Part shown: positions 7,495-15,241 of the stretch, piece by piece | Layout: each line of letters starts with the position of its first letter | How positions within the stretch are numbered: position 1 is the first letter of the stretch | Source of the DNA: Porphyromonadaceae bacterium UBA2720 | GTDB taxonomy: Bacteria; Bacteroidota; Bacteroidia; Bacteroidales; Muribaculaceae | Direction of reading: 5' to 3' | Length of the DNA: 18,600 nucleotides | Assembly (NCBI GenBank): GCA_002353885.1 | Contig: DEKO01000055.1 | Location: 8,321-26,920, forward strand | Position numbers and translations under genes: made by a program | The notes under the pieces: model-generated | What the model saw: the letters and a program-made list of their open reading frames with translations, nothing else | Told to the model about the DNA's origin: nothing | Database searches by the model: none

Positions 7495-8780
7495 AGGGGG
7501 TGCGCACATTCATTGTCATTGCCGTGCTGCTATTTGTGGCCATGATGTTCATCGAGATGGCAACACCGCGACACTTTGTGTGGAAGGCAACGTTCACGCA
7601 TAACGACGACCAGCCATTTGGCGCGGCACTTTTCGACTCGGTCATGGCATCATCGCTCACACAGGGCTACACCACCACCTCGCTCACACTGTCGCAACTC
7701 GAGAAATCTATCCCAGCCAGTGAGCGCCATGTCTATCTCATTGTCTCCGACGAGCAACCCCTTTCGGCGTCTGACGAAGAGGCATTAATGCACCTGTTGC
7801 AACGGGGCGACCAATTCTTGATTAATGCCACCGAATGGGCGTCCGACACCATCGAGGATATTCTGCGGTTCAAGGTCATAGGATACGCTTATCCCTGGAT
7901 AAGGAGTCTCAAGCGCAATGTGCTCTATCACACCTACGACACGCTTCAGTGGGTGACAAAGGGCACACCCTATGCCGCTTGTCAGTGGATTGTGCCCGAG
8001 GAGCTCAATGACGCTTGCCTCACAGCCTATCAGCCCAGTGCGTTCAAGCCACTAGTGGTTATGCGCAAGTTCATGCCGGATGATGAGGTCTGGGACAGCG
8101 ACAGCGACGAGTACATTCAGGTTGAGGCGCATCACCAGACCGACACCATTGCCGCAGTCATTGACTATAAGCAAGGACGCATGGTCGTGGCAGCGTGTCC
8201 ACTGGTGTTCACCAACTATGGGGTGGTCTATTATGGCGGGGCTACCATGGCACTGCGCATGCTGTCGACACTGCAGCGCTATCCTGTCATCCGACTCGAC
8301 CCCAAGGCCAAGACCGAGGCTGGCGGCGTGAGCGAGGCACCCACGCGCTACATCATGTCGCAGCCGCCATTGCGATGGGCGGGCAGGTTGCTGGCGCTAG
8401 TGGTCCTGCTGGCCATGATTTTTACGGCCAGGCGCAGGCAACGGGTCATACCGGTCATCAAGCCACCGGTCAACCGAGCACTCGAGATGGTACGCCACAT
8501 TGGGTCGCTATACTTCCACCGGCATGACAATGCCGACCTGCTGACCAAGAAGTATCAGTTCTTTGTCGAGGAGGTGCGCAAGCTCACCATGATTGACCTC
8601 GATGATGAGGCTCACATCGACGATGCCTACTTGCTGTTGCAGCAGGCTTCAGGCATACCCCGTGACGAACTGCGGCAGCAACTGCAGAACATTGTCGGCT
8701 GGACCAGTGAGCAACCATCCGACCGCACCCTCATGCAATGCATCGACTATCTCAACCACGTCCTCTCAAGACTCAAATAA
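7491..8780 (+). CDS. DUF4350 domain membrane protein
   Basis: A 429-residue protein with an N-terminal membrane segment (about 5-22, TFIVIAVLLFVAMMFIEMA), a large extracytoplasmic region, and a second membrane helix near residue 300 (WAGRLLALVVLLAMIFTARR) followed by a soluble tail. The region around SLTLSQLEKSIP, then YLIVSDEQPLSASDEEALMH and LLQRGDQFLINA, is the DUF4350 type of Rossmann-like domain found next to DUF4129 and MoxR genes. The tail (PVNRALEMVRHIGSLYFHRHDNADLL) is typical of the family. It overlaps the DUF4129 gene by 4 bp. The molecular role is unknown. Confidence 0.83.
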   Translation: MKGVRTFIVIAVLLFVAMMFIEMATPRHFVWKATFTHNDDQPFGAALFDSVMASSLTQGYTTTSLTLSQLEKSIPASERHVYLIVSDEQPLSASDEEALMHLLQRGDQFLINATEWASDTIEDILRFKVIGYAYPWIRSLKRNVLYHTYDTLQWVTKGTPYAACQWIVPEELNDACLTAYQPSAFKPLVVMRKFMPDDEVWDSDSDEYIQVEAHHQTDTIAAVIDYKQGRMVVAACPLVFTNYGVVYYGGATMALRMLSTLQRYPVIRLDPKAKTEAGGVSEAPTRYIMSQPPLRWAGRLLALVVLLAMIFTARRRQRVIPVIKPPVNRALEMVRHIGSLYFHRHDNADLLTKKYQFFVEEVRKLTMIDLDDEAHIDDAYLLLQQASGIPRDELRQQLQNIVGWTSEQPSDRTLMQCIDYLNHVLSRLK

Positions 8781-8794
8781 TAATATGTTCTGTG

Positions 8795-8815
8795 GCCGGC
8801 GCCTCCGCCGCCGGC
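8795..8815. repeat. GC-rich 7-7-7 hairpin between DUF4350 and moxR
   Basis: GCCGGCG (8795-8801), a 7-nt loop, and CGCCGGC (8809-8815) form a perfect 7-bp GC stem. It sits in the 50-bp gap between two genes of the same operon. There is no T-run. A hairpin of the same 7-7-7 layout lies just past murI (14380-14400), which suggests a dispersed small element. It could also attenuate or stabilise the mRNA. Confidence 0.55.
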
Positions 8816-8830
8816 ATAAACTGAAAAGAT

Positions 8831-9808
8831 ATGGACAACGAAAACATGGCACCGCGAGTCGACCTGACCGCATTTGCCGACAAAATTCAACAACTGCGCC
8901 AGACCATTGCGCAGACCATCGTGGGACAGAACGAGGCCATCGACCTCATCCTCACCACCATCCTCGCCGACGGGCATGTTCTGCTCGAGGGTGTGCCCGG
9001 TGTGGCCAAGACCTTGACAGCAAGGCTCATGGCACGGCTTGTCGATGCACGATTCAACCGCATCCAGTTCACGCCCGACCTCATGCCAAGCGATGTGCTG
9101 GGCACAACGGTCTTTAATATGAAGACCTCTGAGTTCAGTTTCCATGAGGGACCGGCATTTGCCGACATCATTCTGGTTGACGAGATCAACCGTGCACCGG
9201 CCAAGACTCAGGCTGCGCTGTTCGAGGTCATGGAGGAACGGCAGGTCAGCATCGACGGCACGACTCGCAAGATGGGACCCGTCTACACCATCATCGCCAC
9301 ACAGAACCCCGTCGAGCAGGAGGGCACCTACAAGTTGCCCGAGGCCCAGCTCGACCGATTCATGATGAAGGTAACCATCGGCTATCCCACTGCCGACGAG
9401 GAGATCGACATACTCAACCGTCACCAGCGCAACGCACGGCTCACCAAGCTCGACGACATCAAGCCCATCATCACTCAGGACGAGCTGCTCAAGATGCGAG
9501 CCACACTCGGTGCGGTGCTCGTCGAGGACTCGCTCGTGCGCTATATCGTCCAGATTGTGCAGCAGACGCGTCAGAGCCGGGCTGTATTTTTGGGAGCCTC
9601 ACCACGAGCTGCCGTGGCCATGCTGCAGGCCAGCAAGGCCTATGCACTGTTGCAAGGTCGCGACTTCGTCACACCCGACGACATCAAGGCCGTCACCCCC
9701 AGCATCCTTCAGCACCGACTCCTGCTCACCGCCGAGGCCGAGATGCAGGGCTACAACGCTCTCTCAGTCACCCAGTCGCTCATCGACAAGGTCGAAGTCC
9801 CCAAGTAA
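8831..9808 (+). CDS. MoxR-family AAA+ ATPase
   Basis: A 325-residue cytoplasmic AAA+ ATPase. The Walker A is GVPGVAKT (54-61), the Walker B DIILVDE with NRAP following (112-123), sensor 1 ATQNP (156-160), and LPEAQLDRF (169-177) carries the expected arginine. A C-terminal helical lid domain follows (about 220-325). MoxR ATPases act as chaperone-like factors for partner proteins with von Willebrand-like or DUF58 domains. Here the partner is the downstream DUF58 gene. The ATG follows AAACTGAAAAGAT. Length is normal and all catalytic residues are present. Confidence 0.93.
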   Translation: MDNENMAPRVDLTAFADKIQQLRQTIAQTIVGQNEAIDLILTTILADGHVLLEGVPGVAKTLTARLMARLVDARFNRIQFTPDLMPSDVLGTTVFNMKTSEFSFHEGPAFADIILVDEINRAPAKTQAALFEVMEERQVSIDGTTRKMGPVYTIIATQNPVEQEGTYKLPEAQLDRFMMKVTIGYPTADEEIDILNRHQRNARLTKLDDIKPIITQDELLKMRATLGAVLVEDSLVRYIVQIVQQTRQSRAVFLGASPRAAVAMLQASKAYALLQGRDFVTPDDIKAVTPSILQHRLLLTAEAEMQGYNALSVTQSLIDKVEVPK

Positions 9809-9836
9809 CCAGCGTCCAATGACTGCCTGAAAGCCT

Positions 9837-9859
9837 CCCCTCCCATTTAAGGGGAGGGG
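9837..9859. repeat. CCCCTCCC hairpin, REP-like copy 1
   Basis: CCCCTCCC (9837-9844) and GGGAGGGG (9852-9859) flank a 7-nt loop and are followed by a G-rich tail (CAGGGGTGGGG). It lies between moxR and the DUF58 gene. A second hairpin with the same core sits 3' of the DUF58 gene, in the opposite orientation. There is no U-run, so it is not a standard terminator. Confidence 0.65.
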
Positions 9860-9875
9860 CAGGGGTGGGGTAATA

Positions 9876-9917
9876 TTCTTAATTCTCAATTCTCAATTTT
9901 CAATTCAAGAAAAAAGC
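9876..9917 (+). repeat. Degenerate 7-bp tandem tract abutting the DUF58 start
   Basis: Six 7-mers in register: TTCTTAA, TTCTCAA, TTCTCAA, TTTTCAA, TTCAAGA, AAAAAGC. The phase ends exactly at TTG 9918. This is the clearest of the tracts in the window, with an exact TTCTCAA pair. Confidence 0.75.
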
Positions 9918-11228
9918 TTGTTCCTTCCGCGTCGATTCTATATCATCATCCTCGCCATTGTGGCTCTACTCGCCGCAGGGTTCTGGTGGTCCTGGCTCTT
10001 CTTTGTCGGGCAGGTGGCGTTAGCTCTGTTTTCGCTTGCTGTCGTTGTCGACATCGTTCTGCTATGGCACAAGCGCGGCATTGCAGCATCGCGCCAGTGC
10101 AGCGATCGATTCTCCTGCGGCGACGATAACGACGTGGCCCTGCACATCGACAGTCAGTATCCCTTCCCGCTCGAATTGCATGTCATCGACGAGGTGCCCC
10201 ACGTCTTCCAGCGGCGTGACATCGACTTCAGCCACCAGCTGCAGCCTCATGGCTCATGTCGCATCACCTATCACCTGCGCCCCACGCGCCGAGGCGTCTA
10301 TGGCTTCGGGCGCATCCGTGTGTTCGCCTCCACCATCCTGGGGCTGGTGCAGCGGCGTTTCACCTGCGACCGCCCCGTCGACGTCAAGGTCTATCCCAGC
10401 TATCTCATGCTCAATCGCTACGAGCTGCTGGCCATGAGCAACAACCTCACAGAGTTGGGCATCAAGCGCATCCGTCGTGCTGGAAACAACACCGAGTTTG
10501 AGCAAATCAAGGATTATGTCCAGGGCGATGAGTATCGTGCCATCAACTGGAAGGCCAGTGCGCGGCGTAACCAGCTCATGGTCAATGTTTATCAAGACGA
10601 ACGCTCGCAGCAGATTTTCAATCTCATCGACAAAGGGCGGGTGATGCAGCAGGCTTTCAACGGCATGACATTGCTCGACTATGCCATCAATGCCTCGCTT
10701 GTGCTCAGCTATGTGGCTGTGCGCAAAGAAGATAAAGCCGGACTCATGACCTTCAACGAGGACCTTGACGAGTTTCTGCAAGCTGCCAAGTCATCCACGC
10801 AGATGCAGAACATCCTTGAGACGCTCTATGCCCAGGAGACCGACTTCGGCGAAACCGATTACTCGGCCTTGCTCATCAATGCCAACCGCCTCATCCGCAA
10901 GCGCAGTCTGCTCGTGCTGTACACCAACTTCACCGGACTCAACAGCCTTCAGCGCCAGCTGCCCTACCTGCGCCAGCTCAACCAGCGGCACCGACTGCTC
11001 GTCGTCTTCTTTGCCGACGAGGAAATCAGTGACTTCATCAATCAGAAACCGCTCGACAGCGAGGAATATTACCAGCAGGTCATTGCCGAGAAAATCTCGC
11101 GAGAGAAGCAGCTCATTGTCACCACCCTGCAGCAGCAAGGCATCCTCTCACTGCTCACCACACCCGACCGCCTCTCGATCAACGTCATCAACCGCTACCT
11201 CGAAATCAAATCCCGCCAGATGATCTAG
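9918..11228 (+). CDS. DUF58 domain protein (MoxR partner)
   Basis: A 436-residue protein with a hydrophobic hairpin at about 9-50 and then a soluble region. The DUF58 signature lies at about 193-216: EFEQIKDYVQGDEYR and INWKASARR. A von Willebrand-like C-terminal half follows; its first metal-site motif is degenerate (LIDKGRVM in place of DxSxSM). The start is TTG 9918, giving MFLPRRFY, which fits the family; no upstream in-frame ATG exists. It follows moxR by 109 bp holding a CCCCTCCC hairpin and a heptamer tract. Last gene of the run. DUF58 proteins are the usual clients of MoxR ATPases; the function in Bacteroidetes is not established. Confidence 0.88.
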   Translation: MFLPRRFYIIILAIVALLAAGFWWSWLFFVGQVALALFSLAVVVDIVLLWHKRGIAASRQCSDRFSCGDDNDVALHIDSQYPFPLELHVIDEVPHVFQRRDIDFSHQLQPHGSCRITYHLRPTRRGVYGFGRIRVFASTILGLVQRRFTCDRPVDVKVYPSYLMLNRYELLAMSNNLTELGIKRIRRAGNNTEFEQIKDYVQGDEYRAINWKASARRNQLMVNVYQDERSQQIFNLIDKGRVMQQAFNGMTLLDYAINASLVLSYVAVRKEDKAGLMTFNEDLDEFLQAAKSSTQMQNILETLYAQETDFGETDYSALLINANRLIRKRSLLVLYTNFTGLNSLQRQLPYLRQLNQRHRLLVVFFADEEISDFINQKPLDSEEYYQQVIAEKISREKQLIVTTLQQQGILSLLTTPDRLSINVINRYLEIKSRQMI

Positions 11229-11335
11229 CCCCAACTCCCATCCTAAGCTAGAACCAATGGTGCGAGCCGAGCGCAGAATGAGAAGTTGTTCACACTCTGC
11301 CGAGGCGATGCCCATTGATGCTGAAAGAGCGGCAA

Positions 11336-11362
11336 CCCCTCCCCTTTGCGAAAGGGGAGGGG
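11336..11362. repeat. CCCCTCCC hairpin, REP-like copy 2
   Basis: A perfect 12-bp stem, CCCCTCCCCTTT (11336-11347) with AAAGGGGAGGGG (11351-11362), around a GCG loop. It lies in the 195-bp gap between the convergent DUF58 (+) and purF (-) genes. It shares CCCCTCCCCTT and GGGAGGGGAG with the reverse complement of copy 1. No T-run follows on either strand, but as the only strong stem there it may still end or protect both messages. Confidence 0.7.
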
Positions 11363-11423
11363 AGCTGGAGAAATTGCACTAAATTGCAATAATTGTTGAG
11401 CGGTAAGAAAACGGCAGGTGTGG

Positions 11424-13301
11424 TCAATTCTTGTGGTTGCTCTCGTACCAGTCGATGTAGGCCTGGTTGACCATCTTGTTGCCACCCGGGGTGGGGTAGC
11501 GGCCCGTGAAGTACCAGTCGCCTGGAGCCGTTGGGATGGCCTGGTGCATGCCCTCGATGCTCTGATACACCAGCTTGACATCGGCATGCACATCGTCAGA
11601 CGTCACCATGCGCGCAATCTGTGCCGACACCTCGTCGTAGCTGAATGGAGCATAGATGTCCACCACATGGTTGACAACCTCCTCTTTGGGTAGGCCCTCT
11701 TGAGCCTTGCAACGGGCATACACGTCGTCGATGACGTGCTGCATCTTGCGGTCCTTGAGCAACTGGATGGCTGCGCGGAAGGCGATGAACTCGCTCATCT
11801 TGCGCATGTCGATGCCATAGTAGTCGGGGAAGCGCACTTGTGGCGACGATGAGACGATGACGATGCGCCGCGGGTGTAACCGGTCGAGGATGCGAACGAT
11901 GCTCTGCTTGAGCGTCGTGCCACGCACGATGCTGTCGTCAATCACCACCAGGTTGTCCTCGCCGTCATGCACCTGGCCGTAGGTCACGTCATAGACGTGT
12001 GCTGCAAGGTCGTTGCGCTGGTTGCCCTCGGTGATGAACGTGCGCAACTTGATGTCCTTGATAGCAATCTTCTCGGTGCGCAACCGCTGTTGCAGGATGG
12101 CCTCGACCTGACGGCCATAGTCGTCACTGGCCTTGTCGAGCGACAGAATGCGCTCAAGTTTCTGCTGCTGAAGGTGGGCATCCAGACCCTCGACCATGCC
12201 CATATAGGCAACTTCGGCCGTATTGGGGATGAACGAGAAAATCGTGTGTTCAAGGTCGCCGTCAATGGCATCCAAGATCTGTGGTGTCAGCTGGCGCCCC
12301 AGCGACTTGCGCTCGAGATAGATGTCGCGGTCGCTGCCGCGGCTGAAGTAGATGCGCTCAAACGAGCAGTGTTGATAATCGAGTCGCGGCAGAATCTGCT
12401 CGATGCGCACGTCGTTGTTCTTGCTCACGATGATGGCAGCGCCGGGCGGCACCTGGCGGATGGTTTCCAGGTCGCAGTTCAGTGCCGTCTGGATGACCGG
12501 ACGCTCGCTGGCTGCAATGAAAATCTCGTCGTCGCAGTAGTAGAATGCCGGACGGATGCCGTGAGGGTCGCGCATCACCATCATGTCGCCACTGCCCGTG
12601 ATGCCGCACATGGCATAGCCGCCGTCCCAGGTTGTGGCCGGACGCTGAAGGATGTTGCGGAAGTCCAGGTTGTCCTCCATCCTGATCGACAATTCGGGCT
12701 CGACAATGCCCTGGTCACGGAAGTAGCGGTGCAGGCGCTGGTTCTCGTTGTCGAGCGACTCGCCCAACTGCTCGAGCAGGATGACTGTGTCGCTCATCAC
12801 GCGTGGGTGCTGGCCGCGACTGACAATGTCACCGAAAATCTCGTCGACATTGGTCATGTTGAAGTTGCCGCACAGCATCAAGTTGCGCGATGGCCAATTG
12901 TTGCGGCGCAAGAACGGGTGAACATACTTCATGCCGCTCTTGCCCGTGGTGCTGTAGCGCAAGTGACCCATGTAGAGCTCGCCCACAAAGGGCAGGTCGA
13001 TGGCGGGAGTGCCTTGGACCAGGGCATCGTGGATGTCGTTTTTGATGCGACCGAAGATCTCGCTGATGGCGTTGCTGCCTTGAGCCCGCTCGCGATAAAT
13101 ATATTCCTCACCAGGCCTAGAGTGGGTGTAGACGCAACCCACTCCGGCGGCCTCTTGACCGCGGTTGTGTTGCTTCTCCATTAGCAGGTAAAGCAAGTTC
13201 AAACCATACAGATAGGTTCCATACTTTTCTTTGTAGTACTCCAGTGGCTTGCGCAACTTGATCATTGCGATGCCGCATTCGTGTTTCAATTGTTCGGTCA
13301 T
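11424..13301 (-). CDS. purF: Amidophosphoribosyltransferase, long bacteroidal form
   Basis: A 625-residue enzyme of de novo purine synthesis: PRPP + glutamine to 5-phosphoribosylamine. I start it at ATG 13301 (MTEQLKHECGIAM), not the upstream frame extension to 13388, because a -7 promoter element lies at 13342-13349. Cys9 would be the N-terminal nucleophile after removal of an eight-residue propeptide, as in class II glutamine amidotransferases. QHNRGQEAAGVG is the conserved glutaminase segment. The phosphoribosyltransferase half has the PRPP loop LVVIDDSIVRGTT. It is about 150 residues longer than Bacillus-type PurF. The C-terminus WYFTGRYPTPGGNKMVNQAY is distinctive. It is monocistronic as far as visible. 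Confidence 0.9.
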   Translation of the reverse strand: MTEQLKHECGIAMIKLRKPLEYYKEKYGTYLYGLNLLYLLMEKQHNRGQEAAGVGCVYTHSRPGEEYIYRERAQGSNAISEIFGRIKNDIHDALVQGTPAIDLPFVGELYMGHLRYSTTGKSGMKYVHPFLRRNNWPSRNLMLCGNFNMTNVDEIFGDIVSRGQHPRVMSDTVILLEQLGESLDNENQRLHRYFRDQGIVEPELSIRMEDNLDFRNILQRPATTWDGGYAMCGITGSGDMMVMRDPHGIRPAFYYCDDEIFIAASERPVIQTALNCDLETIRQVPPGAAIIVSKNNDVRIEQILPRLDYQHCSFERIYFSRGSDRDIYLERKSLGRQLTPQILDAIDGDLEHTIFSFIPNTAEVAYMGMVEGLDAHLQQQKLERILSLDKASDDYGRQVEAILQQRLRTEKIAIKDIKLRTFITEGNQRNDLAAHVYDVTYGQVHDGEDNLVVIDDSIVRGTTLKQSIVRILDRLHPRRIVIVSSSPQVRFPDYYGIDMRKMSEFIAFRAAIQLLKDRKMQHVIDDVYARCKAQEGLPKEEVVNHVVDIYAPFSYDEVSAQIARMVTSDDVHADVKLVYQSIEGMHQAIPTAPGDWYFTGRYPTPGGNKMVNQAYIDWYESNHKN

Positions 13302-13341
13302 GAGGGGGGTAGATTTATTTACGCATCCGTGAATTGTTGCG

Positions 13342-13372
13342 CAAAGGTACAAAAAATCCGGCAAACTCCCAA
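13342..13372 (-). promoter_or_regulatory. purF promoter (-33/-7)
   Basis: On the minus strand TACCTTTG (13342-13349) matches the -7 consensus TAnnTTTG. TTG (13370-13372) lies 20 bp upstream as a partial -33 element. Transcription would start about 34 nt before ATG 13301, which rules out the longer purF reading frame start. Confidence 0.7.
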
Positions 13373-13535
13373 CTGACCATGGTGACAAACACCCGAAGAA
13401 AGCTCAGGGAATAACCGTAATTCTAAATTATAAGCGAAGGATTTTAGGATTTGTGCGAATTTTGTCGTCAAATCGTCGTAGAATGGTCTTGTATTGTTAA
13501 AGATAGTTATTGTTTGGGGCTTTTTTGCTGTTTTT

Positions 13536-13567
13536 TTTGTTTTTCTCAAATATTATAGCTTAATTTG
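13536..13567 (+). promoter_or_regulatory. Promoter for ncRNA copy A
   Basis: TTTG (13536-13539) as -33 and TTAATTTG (13560-13567) as a near-match to TAnnTTTG. It aligns with TTACCTTTGCA of copy B with one gap, in the same place relative to the RNA start. Confidence 0.5.
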
Positions 13568-13571
13568 CATC

Positions 13572-13722
13572 GGTTTTCATGGTATTTAGACTTTTTGATT
13601 GAAAGCATACCGGGAGGTAACGTTTTTTTCAAATAGATTTAGTTTTAAGGTTTATGTTAATGGTATTAGAGGTTAATTAGACAAGCAAGTCCTCGGCGTG
13701 AGCCAAGGACTTGCTGACTTTT
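13572..13722 (+). ncRNA. Predicted structured ncRNA, copy A
   Basis: The transcript begins near GGTTTTCATGGTATTTAG (13572-13589). A central hairpin follows with TACC and GGTA closing a GGGA tetraloop (GNRA), extended by TTGAAA/TTTCAA. Next is a 34-nt block (13647-13680) matching copy B with one 1-nt indel. At the end a 10-bp stem, AGCAAGTCCT with AGGACTTGCT, then a C-A mismatch and GGC/GCC, closes a GTGA loop, followed by GACTTTT. No plus-strand gene follows, so it is a free-standing RNA and not a leader. It resembles the published description of Bacteroidales-1 RNA (promoter plus terminator-defined); I could not verify that. Confidence 0.68.
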
Positions 13723-13787
13723 CAGGCTTTGGGCTGCCGATTCAGAGCCTTAGAACAATCGAGCTTTAGAGTCCTGAATTGAGACAG

Positions 13788-14072
13788 CTATCGTCGCTTT
13801 TTGAACCAGGCTTTGACGCGCCGATAGCCCTCAACGCCCAGTATGGTCAGACCTGCATATTGAAAGGTTTTGGCTAATCCGAACAGGATAACCCATAGCA
13901 CCGTCTTGGCTTGGGCACTGATGGGGAGCAACATCTGTGCAAACGACAGGATGTAGAATGGCACACAACACGCAAGCACGATCACCCCCGTACGGAACGA
14001 TAATGATGACAGCCAGCGCTTGACGCGCACGAGCAATGATGGCCGGTCAGGGGTTGTAGAGGTCGTGGTCAT
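13788..14072 (-). CDS. Small two-helix membrane protein
   Basis: A 94-residue protein with a basic N-terminus (VRVKRWLSSLSFRTG), two hydrophobic segments (about 28-48 VIVLACCVPFYILSFAQML and about 58-76 VLWVILFGLAKTFQYAGLTI) and a basic C-terminus (GYRRVKAWFKKRR). By the positive-inside rule both ends would be cytoplasmic. I recall similar small proteins in Bacteroidales but no named family. The start (ATG 14072) overlaps the TPR gene by 26 bp, so the two are probably coupled. Function unknown. Confidence 0.72.
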   Translation of the reverse strand: MTTTSTTPDRPSLLVRVKRWLSSLSFRTGVIVLACCVPFYILSFAQMLLPISAQAKTVLWVILFGLAKTFQYAGLTILGVEGYRRVKAWFKKRR

Positions 14073-14325
14073 AGAAGTTGAGAATCTCTTGAATCGTGCG
14101 GTAGGCCTGCGCTGCGGGGCCGTCAGGGTCCAGTTCCATCGACTCGAGATAGCTATTCAGCGCCTGACGCATGTTGCCCAGCTGTCGATAGGCGTTGCCG
14201 CGCAGGTAGTAGGCTTGTGCCATCACGGCGCAATCGGTGCCTGCTGTTGCCAGCTGGTCGACTGCGGCTATCACTTGGTCTGACTTGCTCTCGGTGAGCA
14301 TCTGTTTTATTTCTTCTATAGTCAT
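14047..14325 (-). CDS. Small TPR-repeat protein
   Basis: A 92-residue soluble protein. The middle AYYLRGNAYRQLGNMRQALN and SYLESMELDPDG form one clear tetratricopeptide repeat (about 38-70), with helices MTIEEIKQMLTESKSDQVIA before it. The end, ILNFYDHDLYNP, is typical of short bacteroidal TPR proteins. No signal peptide. It lies 75 bp downstream of murI on the same strand and overlaps the following membrane-protein gene by 26 bp. It may be an adaptor, but the partner is not known. Confidence 0.78.
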   Translation of the reverse strand: MTIEEIKQMLTESKSDQVIAAVDQLATAGTDCAVMAQAYYLRGNAYRQLGNMRQALNSYLESMELDPDGPAAQAYRTIQEILNFYDHDLYNP

Positions 14326-14379
14326 CTTTGTCTGGATTAAAATAGGTTGGTTGAAAACGTGCAGCTACAGTTATGGGTA

Positions 14380-14400
14380 GGCCGCGGCAAGGTCGCGGCC
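14380..14400. repeat. GC-rich 7-7-7 hairpin just past murI
   Basis: GGCCGCG (14380-14386), a 7-nt loop GCAAGGT, and CGCGGCC (14394-14400). It directly abuts the murI stop codon at 14401-14403. No T-run follows on the minus strand. The layout matches 8795-8815 though the bases differ. Confidence 0.55.
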
Positions 14401-15237
14401 CTAGAGTGTGACCTTCTCGGCACTGACAGTCTCGCCCAGGAAGACACCGGCAAGCGAGCTGAATTTGTCGGCATCCTCGGTGGTCAGGTAGCGGCACTGT
14501 CCGCCGCGGCGGCAACGCACCTCCATCTCGGGGTGGCGGCGCAGATAGTCGACCAAACTGGCGGCAACAATCTCGCCCTGGGGCATTACCGACACACTGG
14601 CTGGCATGTACTGCTTGATTTTGTCCAGCAGCAGCGGGTAGTGCGTGCAGCCCAAGATTACAGCATCGATCTGAGCACTCTGCTCTAGCAGGGCGTGGAT
14701 ATACTTCTGCACAAAGTAGTCTGCCCCAGGGCCGTCGCTCTCCTGATTCTCGACCAGCGGCACCCACATCGGGCATGCCTGGCCATAGACCTTGAACGAT
14801 GGGTGCAGCTTGGCTATCTCGATGTTGTAGGACTGGCTCTGAATGGTGCCTGGAGTGCCGAAGACACCCACATGGCCCGTGTGTGTGATGTCGCCCACTT
14901 TCTCGACCGTGGGACGGATCACCCCTAGCACACGTCGCATGGGGTCAATCACCGGGAGGTCGTGCTGCTGGATGGTGCGCAAGGCCTTGGCACTGGCGGT
15001 GTTGCAAGCCAGAATCACCAGCTGGCACCCATGACCAAACAGATATCGGACAGCCTGCAGAGTGAACTCATAGACGATGTCAAACGATCGTGACCCATAG
15101 GGAGCACGGGCATTGTCACCCAGAAAGAGGTAGTCATACTGTGGCAGAACCTTGCGAATCTCGCGCAAGATGCTCAAGCCACCGAAGCCCGAGTCAAAGA
15201 CTCCTATCGGTCCTGCTATCGTAGTGGTGCTATTCAT
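14401..15237 (-). CDS. murI: Glutamate racemase
   Basis: A 278-residue enzyme that interconverts L- and D-glutamate in the cytoplasm to supply D-Glu for peptidoglycan. The N-terminal domain has GVFDSGFGGLSIL (D15, S16) and LGDNARAPYGSRS. The two catalytic cysteines are present: Cys78 in LACNTASAKAL and Cys197 in LGCTHYPLL. Length is normal. The ATG at 15237 is only a few bases past a TACCTTTG element, so the 5' leader would be very short or absent. Confidence 0.96.
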   Translation of the reverse strand: MNSTTTIAGPIGVFDSGFGGLSILREIRKVLPQYDYLFLGDNARAPYGSRSFDIVYEFTLQAVRYLFGHGCQLVILACNTASAKALRTIQQHDLPVIDPMRRVLGVIRPTVEKVGDITHTGHVGVFGTPGTIQSQSYNIEIAKLHPSFKVYGQACPMWVPLVENQESDGPGADYFVQKYIHALLEQSAQIDAVILGCTHYPLLLDKIKQYMPASVSVMPQGEIVAASLVDYLRRHPEMEVRCRRGGQCRYLTTEDADKFSSLAGVFLGETVSAEKVTL

Positions 15238-15241
15238 ACTG

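Larger units (their letters stand above)
13302..13787. other. 486-bp intergenic region, purF to the small membrane protein
   Basis: This holds the purF promoter (13342-13372, minus), then about 160 AT-rich bases with no feature I can name (13375-13535), then the promoter and body of ncRNA copy A on the plus strand (13536-13722). About 65 bases remain to the stop of the next minus-strand gene, with nothing recognised. Short open frames here cross the promoter or RNA and look non-coding. Confidence 0.6.

Noticed and set aside
11967..13184. A 405-codon open frame on the plus strand
   Set aside because: It lies entirely antisense to purF, shows no recognisable motif, and is explained by the codon bias of the real gene.
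13302..13388. N-terminal extension of the purF frame to 13388
   Set aside because: The -7 element at 13342-13349 lies inside it, and the glutaminase nucleophile needs Cys near the N-terminus, which ATG 13301 gives.
13319..13549. A minus-strand frame of 76 codons upstream of purF
   Set aside because: It spans the purF promoter, is AT-rich, and has no resemblance to a protein family.
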